A stretch of 35,851 bases of DNA from positions 7,851 to 43,701 of the forward strand of contig JH153388.1 of assembly GCA_000226015.1 (NCBI GenBank), written 5' to 3'. The stretch comes from Mnemiopsis leidyi (taxonomy: Eukaryota; Ctenophora; Tentaculata; Lobata; Bolinopsidae). Made by a program: the position numbers and the translations under genes. How positions within the stretch are numbered: position 1 is the first letter of the stretch; each line of letters begins with the position of its first letter. Below, piece by piece: positions 1 through 8,578 of this stretch. The notes under the pieces were generated by a model. It made no database searches. It saw only the letters and a list, made by a program, of their open reading frames with translations, and was not told the origin of the DNA.

Positions 1-39
1 AAATGATCCATTCACTCTGAGTGGCGATCGTGAAAAAGG

Positions 40-245
40 TATCGCCATCGAGTGGCTCCAATGGATCCATTATAATGGCGCCAATGGTCGCCAATGGCGA
101 TCGCCATTGTCGCCAATGGAACACATCCATTGGCGCCAATGGCGATTGTGACCACCATTGGCACCACTGACCTCATCGCCATTGGCGCCATTGGAACATC
201 CATTTGATCCATTGAGTGGATCCATTGGCGCCAATGGCGCCAATT
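40..245. repeat. CCAAT/ATTGG palindromic repeat array
   Basis: The motif ATTGGCGCCAAT, a perfect 12-bp palindrome, occurs at 129-140 and 224-235. A 16-bp perfect palindrome, AATGGCGATCGCCATT, lies at 93-108, and many partial copies of CCATTGGCG/CGCCAATGG fill the rest in both orientations. Each unit carries a CCAAT box core on one or both strands. It could be a satellite edge, a transposon end or a regulatory cluster; the array may continue left of the window. Confidence 0.7.
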
Positions 246-849
246 GCCCCACTCACCAAACTATATGACCCTTTTGCCGTATAATCTTGTGACTTGCCTG
301 TGTAATGTTAATTCTGTGAGTTTATCTGTTTTGAAGAAAAAATCTAAGATTTTTGGAAACATACTTTGGGGTGTATCTGAAACATTATATTATTTAATAG
401 CGAGTTCTGGGACTGGAACAGCTGCCCCAACATCTTGCGAAATTATAATTATGCAGAAAGTTCAAACTGGAAGAGGGGACTCCTTATCACTAGGGCTGAT
501 GCGACTTATCAGCGCGGTAGTGGTGAATCGTTTGCAGACTTGACTATTAAGGTTAGGCGACAACATATAAATTGGTCATCGTATTCAGAGGAAATTAATC
601 CTGAAATTTGAATAATGGAATAAAAAGCTGCCTTTCCTAATGTTGTCTTTCATGTGAGCAGGTGGAGGTAATCTGTGTTGGGACGCCTTTTTGTTTGGTC
701 TCCCAACCTTCCGCTTACACGTGTCAATCCCACTGGTGAATTGCTCGGGCGAACCTCCTTGTAAGCATAAATAATGATACATCTCATCCAATCTGTTTAC
801 TGAAAAATATAAGTATTAATTGAAGCAGAATATTATGGTCTGTGAAAAA

Positions 850-937
850 TAATAGCAAAAGTTGAGGTAATACGGTGATGTAATACGAAAAAGGGGGATG
901 TAATACGCAAAAGGTGATGTAATACGACAACAATGTG
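850..937. repeat. Short tandem repeat, TGTAATACG core
   Basis: The core GTAATACG recurs four times at roughly 17-25 bp spacing, each time followed by an A-rich stretch, and three copies are preceded by GATGTAATACG. It lies on the 3' side of the minus-strand Helitron, where short tandem repeats are sometimes found, but I cannot show that it belongs to the element. Confidence 0.6.
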
Positions 938-1899
938 CAAGTAGCACGTTTAACTTAACCGGTATAACACCATCTCGCGATAAATAATGTTATATGAATA
1001 ATAGACATTTTACTGTAACATTGTAAACTGGTATGGTAATATTATATCATTATAAATAAAGGATATAGCTTTTATCTTGTACTTCAGTGAACTGTCGCTT
1101 GTCTAACTCCCTGAAAGCGATTTAAAATAAATCTATTATGTACAGGTCCGACAAAAATCTAATAGATAAAGCCTCATGCTTGAAGATAAGATATTACAAA
1201 AAGTTGTACAATAACGTTTAATTCGATAAGTCTCAATATCACAACAGACACGAAACAGAAGAATTATTGAGGGGTTAACAGTACTACAAATTAACAAATA
1301 TTGCTTGTTGATCATGATATAAAGTCTAACTATCAAATGAAGCTGTTAGTTATTTATCAACGTATCTCACCTGATTGCCGGATGCGCTGAGCTTGAATCA
1401 TAGAGCGACCCAACCATACAGTACAAAAGTCACATAGCAACATCACTGGTAGGCCCAGCCGTAAGATCTTAGAGGGATGTTATGTTACGAAGTGTGAAGG
1501 TTGAAAATTGTTTTAATTAAAATCTGAATTTTGAATATTAGTTATAGTGCATTGGGACAATTTAAGACTTAGTACTTAAAGTTGAAAACGGAAAAATCTA
1601 AATATATGGAAAGAAATGGTGAAGTTACAATTCATGGGAAGTAGTGGATGGAGTAGACATTTCTAAAATGACGGTGTACCAATGTAAGCCTTGTTCATCG
1701 TGCGTATTAACTATAAAGGACGTTAAAGGAAAGGTTTGACTACTTGATTTGAACTTGTCCCATAGGTGAATAATACGGCCCTTAAAAGTGGATTTGCTGT
1801 GGCATTCTACGTCAGTAAGGTATTGTTCTCTAGAATCGAGTATGTGATTGTGAAAATGCAGCGAATAAATTGGTATAAGATCTAAGCAATTGGTTTCTG

Positions 1900-4629
1900 T
1901 CAGAAATATTGGGGTACTACAGCTCGGATGTTTAACGCATAATTACCTAAGGCACAAATGTCAGTATCGAATGAAGAAGGACCCGAATAATTGCAATCAT
2001 CGAAAGGAACATTGAACCAAGACTGGCCATCACGGATAAGGGACTTAAGTTTAGAAATAATACGGGCTGCTATGTACCCACAACTGGAATTAACCTGAAT
2101 ATTGGCAAATGATGTATTGACCGAAAAACCCAGGGATTGTAACAAAGTAGCCGTCTGCATTGACTGTGGATGTTGTAGAAAGTCGATGACGTATGCTCTG
2201 CCTACTAATTCCTGAACAACATTGGGAAATGATGTCGGATTATGTTGTACATGTATGGAAACATCCGAGGCTGAACAGACTAATGGAGACATAACCACGT
2301 CACCATGCGGCGAAATGTAACTTTTTGTGCGCTTAGCCGTGTTTAATGGACTATATGGCGAGTTGAGCGATGGTGAATAAGACACGGACCTCTTATTGAG
2401 TACATAAGAAATAGGTGAAAACAATTTCCCTGTTTTAAACTGTTTCCTCGACGAATCTGTCAACGGAGAAAACGGAATGTTTCGCTTTAAATTTTGAATA
2501 AGGTCGCTGGAAGGAGAAAACGTCGACTTATTGGGAGAACGAGGGCAGCCGAATTGGTCAATGGTGATTGGTGATGTACAGAACTGTCGGGAACTCGGTA
2601 TGCCACTGTTCGCGAAAGGTAAAGAAGACGATATAGGACTAACAAACCTAAGTTTTGGTGATGCTTGAATCGATTCTACATTGGGATAAACAACAAATGA
2701 CGAAATCTCACGCAACCTTATGTACTCTTGAATTACCTTTTGGGATGTTCGAATTTGAGTCTCATCGAAAGCAATAAAGTTAAGCCCAGCCAGTGAAGTC
2801 AATCTAGAAATGGCGGTGTAAGCCATGCCGGGGTTCCAAGAATGTCCTTTGGAAGCACGTGCCATGTAGATAAAGGCCTTATCAAGCGTCAAACCTTGCA
2901 CCTTGTGAACAGTACATGCCCAGGAGAGAACTAAGGGAAGTTGATAACGTTTAAGCCATGTTCTATTATTCTTCTTGGATAGAAATTCTTTTTCAACCGC
3001 TTTGATGGGAACTGTGCCAGTTTTATTACACGATTTAGAACAATACCTGTCACACCTGTGTTGTATGGACTTCCCAACATTACGGTCATCAAAAAGAACA
3101 TTGACCTGTCTGATGTCTCGTGCAGTACACTGTCCGTCTTTGATTTTAGCATGTACCTTTAAGTCTATACTATGAACAGTACCTATAACGCCGTTAACGA
3201 GTTTGTCTGGCGTGTCAATGTTAACACGTACCATCACTCTGGCTCCGGGAGCTAACTGCAGAGAAGTTGGTAGACCTGCAGTTTTATTGACGTCATCTGT
3301 GGTATATTCTTGTGGTTTTTTAGACATTTTGTCGTACGTAACTGATCCAGTACACAGTGAGGGAATAGACCTGTTAAACGCTTCGTTGGCAAACCTGTCA
3401 GTAGCTGTTATTGTTGTCACCAATGATGTTTTCCTAAGTTCGTTTATACAGTCATCATTATGTTGTGCACACTGTTTGTTAGTGGGGTAGATAACCATGG
3501 AGTCCATAATCTCATGAGGCATCGGCTTCTTGTCCACAATTCTGTTTTTTAAAACTGCAACATCTTCTTTTGAATGTTTTCCTACTCTTAGTCTGTGACA
3601 AATACCTGTGAAATCTTTATCATCTTTTGAACGTACAATCTGAGTCAGTTCAGTGAAAGTTACAGATTCCTTCCAAATGTTATGTCCTAGAGCAGCAATA
3701 CCCTTTGCTTCGAACGGTAGTGTCTGGAGGACAGGAGGAATTTGGTGCAAGTCTCCGCAGAAGATGATGTTAATGCCTCCAAATTTACTGCTGTCCGATG
3801 GTACACCAAATATTTCGTTTAGTCGAGAGTTGATTTGGTTGATATTGGAATTGCCTATCATAGATACCTCGTCAATGAATATGTAACGAATATTTTGAAA
3901 GAACCTACGCATTTGAAGTTTCTTCTTAGCACTAAGAGGTTTTGGATTAATCCTGCCACCTTCCTGACAGTCAAGTTGAAGTAAAGTGTGAACAGTTTGT
4001 CCGTCAATGAGAGCTGCAGCTACGCCAGTACTGGCCGCAACAGCAACACGAGGATTAATAATACTGTCTTTAAACTTACGAGATATACAGTGACGTAAAC
4101 AATTGATCAGATAAGTTTTACCAACACCACCTGCCCCACTCAAAAAGTGAATAAGCTGGTTAACCTTCTGTCCTTTAGAAACTCTAGTAGAATGTTCGTC
4201 TATGATGTCAAATAACTGTTTCTGTTCTTTGTTCAGGTTTTGCACCATTTCTTGGTATTTTTCATTATCAATTGAAGGCTCCTTGTACGTGATATTAAAG
4301 TTGGAAGCTTCTTCTTCTTTGTTAATGTTTGTATCTTCAAAAGGGTGATTAAATAGATGCTTGCCATCCAAAGTCTCTTTTTTAGGTTCCGTGCTCATGG
4401 AGTCTCTAATTTCCTCACGTATCTCACGTTCCATCTTATTTAAAGTGTCATCGTCGAACTGTTCGAATTTAATAATATTTTGTTTAATGTTATCAATATT
4501 GGCGACGAATGAGTCTGCGTAGGATTTGAAACCTCCTATTAAGTCTGCTTCCTCCCGCCAAGGAAGATATAGGTACAGCTTAGAGTAACAGTACTTCTCC
4601 GGTTCCTTAGTCCTTGACTTTTTGTGACG
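1900..4629 (-). CDS. Helitron segment: Pif1-family helicase with an unusual C-terminal tail
   Basis: Directly after the TGA comes the conserved YLYLPWREEADLIGG linker, then a superfamily 1B helicase. Walker A is GAGGVGKT (about 4137-4114), Walker B is IFIDEVSM (about 3888-3865), then FCGDLHQIPPV (motif III type) and, near the end, WACTVHKVQGLTLDKAF (motif V type). It would unwind DNA during rolling-circle transfer. After about residue 560 (counted from the Met at 4434) a Ser/Pro-rich tail of about 280 residues follows with repeated SP dipeptides, ending in a more ordered region (about 2220-1900) that contains NSSCGYIAAR. I do not recognise this end; it might be a degenerate protease-like or DNA-binding module. 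The reading frame is intact from the TGA to the stop at 1900. Confidence 0.92.
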   Translation of the reverse strand, partial: RHKKSRTKEPEKYCYSKLYLYLPWREEADLIGGFKSYADSFVANIDNIKQNIIKFEQFDDDTLNKMEREIREEIRDSMSTEPKKETLDGKHLFNHPFEDTNINKEEEASNFNITYKEPSIDNEKYQEMVQNLNKEQKQLFDIIDEHSTRVSKGQKVNQLIHFLSGAGGVGKTYLINCLRHCISRKFKDSIINPRVAVAASTGVAAALIDGQTVHTLLQLDCQEGGRINPKPLSAKKKLQMRRFFQNIRYIFIDEVSMIGNSNINQINSRLNEIFGVPSDSSKFGGINIIFCGDLHQIPPVLQTLPFEAKGIAALGHNIWKESVTFTELTQIVRSKDDKDFTGICHRLRVGKHSKEDVAVLKNRIVDKKPMPHEIMDSMVIYPTNKQCAQHNDDCINELRKTSLVTTITATDRFANEAFNRSIPSLCTGSVTYDKMSKKPQEYTTDDVNKTAGLPTSLQLAPGARVMVRVNIDTPDKLVNGVIGTVHSIDLKVHAKIKDGQCTARDIRQVNVLFDDRNVGKSIQHRCDRYCSKSCNKTGTVPIKAVEKEFLSKKNNRTWLKRYQLPLVLSWACTVHKVQGLTLDKAFIYMARASKGHSWNPGMAYTAISRLTSLAGLNFIAFDETQIRTSQKVIQEYIRLREISSFVVYPNVESIQASPKLRFVSPISSSLPFANSGIPSSRQFCTSPITIDQFGCPRSPNKSTFSPSSDLIQNLKRNIPFSPLTDSSRKQFKTGKLFSPISYVLNKRSVSYSPSLNSPYSPLNTAKRTKSYISPHGDVVMSPLVCSASDVSIHVQHNPTSFPNVVQELVGRAYVIDFLQHPQSMQTATLLQSLGFSVNTSFANIQVNSSCGYIAARIISKLKSLIRDGQSWFNVPFDDCNYSGPSSFDTDICALGNYALNIRAVVPQYF

Positions 4630-4632
4630 TCA
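4630..4632 (-). other. In-frame TGA between Rep and helicase
   Basis: The frame before (RPQIV) and after (RHKKSRTKEPEKY, then YLYLPWRE) the TGA is the same, and YLPWR is a conserved Helitron linker motif just after Rep. A single C-to-T change at a CpG (CGA to TGA, Arg) would explain it. The segment between 4629 and 4435 therefore belongs to the polyprotein. Confidence 0.85.
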
Positions 4633-6630
4633 CACTATCTGCGGGCGATCTCTGCGTATCATTTTGCCGAGATTATTCTTAATAGTTATAACCTTGTGAG
4701 CATTCTTAGTTGTAACTGGTCTGTCAAGTCGGACGTACAATGAAGCGAATTCAGCACAACACATGTTATTTAAGCTGTCAGGTCGTTGTAAATAGCGGTC
4801 GAGAAGTGAAGTGTGAAATACATCTTCTGAATCATCGTTTAACTGTTGTAGTAATGCACGGGGCTTAACAATTCCATGTCTGTCATTTGGCATGTCGGAG
4901 GGTATAAATATTACTGAGGGTTTAAAATGAGATAAACTCAAGCTTGGCAAACAGCGGAATATTGCCTCTTGAATAGAAACAGACCTTGCGTTGAGAAAAG
5001 TGTTACCCAGCGACCGTAACGCATCTTTTGAGTTTTTGTTCACTGGTTGGTCGATGTTCTTGACTATGTCTTTCAAAGCGTCGCAAACTTCCTTCTCCTT
5101 CTTAGTAGCATATGAGATTATGTAGTTGACAACGTCCCACATGGATGTGCAGAACTGGACATCAATATTAGATCTTGTAGCTTTGAGTAATGCTGGGTTG
5201 TACGTGTTTATGTTCTCTGCGCCAAGTTCCCTGGCGTATATGATATCTCGATAACGGGAGCTCTTCGGTCCTGATTCCTTGTGAACTTTGGGCGGGTCTT
5301 TCTCTTCCAAATCTGTGAGGTCTGTTTTTCTGTCTTTTCCCTGAACTTTAAGAACAATTCTAGTCACGGGTGAAACAGTTTTTGGGTACCCAAATCGGCA
5401 TTTGTCTTGACCGGCCTGTTGACAGGTTTTTGTATGGGAATGTCTTTGTAACGTAGTTACCAAATTGTGTAGGTCAGGGTCCTCTTCGACGGACGGAATT
5501 CGAGTTGTCACATACTTGTCTACAAAGGCTATTACTTCTTCTACAGAGTTCTTATCTAAAGTAGGAGCACCTATTACTTTAAGAAGCATGTGAAGATGAG
5601 GGGAGCCACGACCACCAAACTCATCGCGGCCGAAATGGGCCTCGGCCTCTCCTAGTACAGCCTGATCTTCGATAAGATAAGAAAGTATTTTACGAACATA
5701 GCGATCAAACATTCTAACAGCTATAACGGGATCCAAACGAACGAGTTCATGTTTTTTAAACCAACTTATATCAGACAGAAGTTCTGGAGTTGGTGTTTCT
5801 CCCATTAACTTAAGGATTGCTGGGACAGAGTATACTAAATCATTGAACGAGCAAGTGATAAACCACGTAAAGCAGCCTAATTGATTGACCATGGCTATAC
5901 CGTCATTTTTGATTTTTTGTAAATAAGCAGGTGTTCCCTTCATATTTTTCATGAATTTATAAGCATCAATACAATTTTGTAACTGATCCATGTTGTATTG
6001 GTATGCTCTTAATAACCCAGCAGTTACTATCTGGCCATCCAGCGTTTTAGCACCTTTACGTAGATGTGTTGAGATGCAGTTAAATAGCTCATCACGTTCT
6101 ATCCAATTCTGTAAATAGAAGACATATTCATAATTTTGTGCAAACTTCCTGTTCTTGGAGTAAAGTTTGCTCTCTGCATAATCTTTTAAAGATAACTTAG
6201 GTAGTAGCTTATCTTTAATGAGTCGTAACCTATCAGAACAGTAGAAATGGCCCTTTCCTAGGGGAAATAAATCAGGGAAAGATGTAGGTTCAGAAGCTGG
6301 ATTACCAAGAAATGGTATTGGCCTACTTTCTTGGCCCGGAGCAAAGTCCATAAATGGAATCTTACCATCGGAATCAGTTATATTTTCAGCTGGATCTGAC
6401 TTCTGAATGCAAGTATCAAATGGCAAGTCGCAGTACGTACCTTCATTAGTAACATTGGACAAAACCAGGTCGATAATGGACATTGCGACAACAGTTGGAT
6501 CATCTTTCATGTACGTGTCAAACAGTTGTTTATTGGAACCCTGATAGTTATCACGTATAAACTCATCGGATAAAACAACGTTACGGTAGAATGGATTGTT
6601 TTCTTTAACCAGACAAGTAACGACCAGCAC
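4630..6630 (-). CDS. Helitron segment: Rep HUH endonuclease
   Basis: This is the Helitron_like_N / Rep region (666 codons). The HUH metal-binding motif is GSPHLHMLL (about 5605-5579), and the two-tyrosine motif is YIISYATKK (about 5125-5099), as in Y2 HUH enzymes that make the 5'-phosphotyrosine link during rolling-circle transposition. A His/Cys-rich stretch (HSHTKTCQQAGQDKCRFGYP, about 5446-5387) separates them, as in other Helitrons. The apparent start at 6630 is an artefact of the upstream frameshift. The segment ends at a TGA (4630-4632), but the same frame stays open beyond it into the helicase. All catalytic residues seen are intact. Confidence 0.92.
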   Translation of the reverse strand: MLVVTCLVKENNPFYRNVVLSDEFIRDNYQGSNKQLFDTYMKDDPTVVAMSIIDLVLSNVTNEGTYCDLPFDTCIQKSDPAENITDSDGKIPFMDFAPGQESRPIPFLGNPASEPTSFPDLFPLGKGHFYCSDRLRLIKDKLLPKLSLKDYAESKLYSKNRKFAQNYEYVFYLQNWIERDELFNCISTHLRKGAKTLDGQIVTAGLLRAYQYNMDQLQNCIDAYKFMKNMKGTPAYLQKIKNDGIAMVNQLGCFTWFITCSFNDLVYSVPAILKLMGETPTPELLSDISWFKKHELVRLDPVIAVRMFDRYVRKILSYLIEDQAVLGEAEAHFGRDEFGGRGSPHLHMLLKVIGAPTLDKNSVEEVIAFVDKYVTTRIPSVEEDPDLHNLVTTLQRHSHTKTCQQAGQDKCRFGYPKTVSPVTRIVLKVQGKDRKTDLTDLEEKDPPKVHKESGPKSSRYRDIIYARELGAENINTYNPALLKATRSNIDVQFCTSMWDVVNYIISYATKKEKEVCDALKDIVKNIDQPVNKNSKDALRSLGNTFLNARSVSIQEAIFRCLPSLSLSHFKPSVIFIPSDMPNDRHGIVKPRALLQQLNDDSEDVFHTSLLDRYLQRPDSLNNMCCAEFASLYVRLDRPVTTKNAHKVITIKNNLGKMIRRDRPQIV
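6604..6606 (-). other. Frameshift 2: one base missing in an A run between the zinc domain and Rep
   Basis: One frame gives LVWLK just before the run and the other gives KENNPFY just after it. Helitron Rep proteins typically have W-L-K-x-N-N-P-x-Y here, so the two frames meet at TTAAAG with one base missing. It could be a deletion, a sequencing error or, less likely, a -1 recoding site; the local heptamer does not fit the classic slippery pattern. Confidence 0.75.
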
Positions 6631-8578
6631 TTATCAGGATTAACAACATCGGACATAACGACAGACTTGTAATCAAGTTTGCGTTTTATCTGAACTCCAA
6701 CAATACCAGCATCAGAAAGCTTTCGGGGCAACTGCATACATGTTTTATCTGGTTGAATAGGAACATTAACAACAGGACCTTTAACGCAACTTTGTCCACC
6801 AGCGGGTAACGATACTATTTTCATGAAAGGAATGGTTTGCGAAACTAAGCGGCATTCAGTGGTATTAGGTCGGAGATGATCAGGCAATTCGCCACAGCCA
6901 AGTAACATTTCTTTTACGTCAATAGGAGAAATTTTGTCGTTTCTCTGATATTTCTTACACCTATTACATATCCACACCTTGGTTTCCTTTGGTAACTTAA
7001 GCTTAAAATTAAGGCCTTCTTTGATTTGAACGACACCTTCCCGAAAATACAATTTTTCACACTTGCAACATGAATATTCAGGATACTCAGACATAAGGGC
7101 ATGAAATTTATGAACAGCACCATCAAATTTTTTAGACTCAGTAATGCAGTCTATACGAGGTTGTGGACACGTCAGGGACCTAGATAAACCTTGAAGCTGT
7201 GAAATCATTGAACTATGGTAAGAGGAATCTTGAATATTACCAATTGGAGTAATAGAATCAGAACTATGATTCGCAGTTGAAGATGTCGACATGCCGCAAG
7301 GTTTGTTATCGAGAATAGCTGTAGTGTTTGCACGGAACGGACACTCAGTCAGAAGTTCAGAGCAGAATGTACAGTTTTCGATACACTGTTTTTCGATGTT
7401 GTCTAAAAGTTTTGCACCATAGGGGTACAAATCAGGACGCCATTTTGAATCAATATTGGTTATGGTATCCCCTAGCAATTTGAAACTGTTTTGAAGTTGA
7501 ACAGAATGATGGGAATTCAATTCATTAATTCTAGCATTAGTTAATTCAATTATGGGACTTGCACTTGAGGATGGAATATTCATGCAACATTGTTGTCCTT
7601 TAATCGTGGTGGAATCGACATGAGTGTCCACGACGGTAAGACCTATTTTAGAAGGACATTCAGTATGTTGATAAACAGTACTAGGCAGATATACATATTT
7701 AGTATCAGGGGAGTACACTAGCTTTCGATTCAGCTGACAACCAGACAAGGGGACCTTTTTAGATGGTGTAGTATTACAAGTTGGACTGTTTGACAAAAGC
7801 TGGAATCTGTTCGGACTAACGATGGAACTTGGGAAGGTGCTGTGTCGCAACGTTGCTTTAATTTCACTCTGGTCAGTAGAGCTCTCCTTACCTTTAAGCT
7901 TTTTACTCTTGCGCGATATCTTCTCTTTTAAGAGTCGTGCCTTCTTTGCTTCCTCAGATTCATTTGCTACTTTTTGTCGCCTTGCCAAATTAGCAGCATC
8001 CCTCTCTGACTGCGTCATGCTATTTCGCTTTATATTCCGCTGCATAGATTGCTTTGACCTGTCATGATCAGATTGAGCAGCCCGTTTATCCCTCCTCTGA
8101 GAATTTACGACATCCTTCTCTTCTTGCGTCATTTGGTTACGGCGGCTGTTACGCTTAGCTGTTTGCAGTGACCTCTCCTGATCAGATTGAGCAGCCCTCT
8201 TTTCCCGCCGTTTGTCTATTTCGGCTTTTTTCTCTTCTTCAGTTCTGGCAGAACGGTTTTTGGCTTTTCGATCTCTTTGAAGTTTTCGCTTATCAGGGTT
8301 AACATGACATAGCGTGGACAACGAAACAGGAGGTTTATTTCGGGCAGCCTTTGCAGCTTGTAAACATTGGTAGACAGGATCATTAGGATCGTAGAAAGGC
8401 CTTTGGTAAGAAGAATCTGGAAGAAAACTATCATCAATGAAGTCAGCCATGCTGGAAGCCTGAGAAGAATTGCTACCTTCGTCATAACTTACACCGACAC
8501 CGTGGTCTACTGCGGCGCTATCATCTATAAATGGATTAGCTGGGCCCCCTCCCTTTAACAAATGTGGACCAGAGAAGG
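6607..8578 (-). CDS. Helitron segment: STPR-like basic repeats and DUF6570-like zinc domain upstream of Rep
   Basis: This segment continues the polyprotein from the Pro-rich repeat without a real start codon; the frame is open upstream to the lesion at 8752. An acidic, Ser-rich stretch is followed by about four basic repeats of 23-24 residues (about 8250-7890, pattern M-T-Q-x-E-K/R-D-x-x-x-x-x-R-R) that resemble STPR DNA-binding repeats. After a Ser/Thr-rich linker comes a Cys-rich module (YSCCKCEKLYF, then WICNRCKKY), followed by IPFMKIVSLPAGGQ and VKGPVVNVP. These are hallmarks of the DUF6570 domain that precedes Rep in many animal Helitrons. The role is probably DNA binding at the element ends. 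The segment breaks off at the A-run lesion (6604-6606), just before the conserved ENNPFY of the Rep start. Confidence 0.85.

Larger units (their letters stand above)
1..1899. other. Left flank without a supported gene
   Basis: I see no convincing coding region here. The stretch holds a dense palindromic CCAAT/ATTGG array (about 40-245) and a short tandem repeat built on TGTAATACG (about 850-937). The left (3') end of the minus-strand Helitron should lie somewhere in this stretch, because its polyprotein stops at 1900, but I could not identify a CTRR-type end with its hairpin. Short open frames, such as a minus-strand one at 585-791 with a KRKVGRP AT-hook-like stretch, are too short and unsupported to call. 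Confidence 0.6.

Noticed and set aside
585-791. AT-hook-like KRKVGRP peptide on the minus strand
   Set aside because: A single short motif in a 68-codon frame with no neighbours or splice signals to support a gene.
6600-6610. Programmed -1 frameshift at the A run
   Set aside because: A -1 shift would restore the motif, but the heptamer does not fit X-XXY-YYZ and another homopolymer lesion of the same kind exists in this copy.
6500-6630. Rep and its upstream segment as two separate overlapping genes
   Set aside because: The two frames meet within WLK-ENNPFY, a conserved Helitron motif, so this is one gene with a one-base shift.
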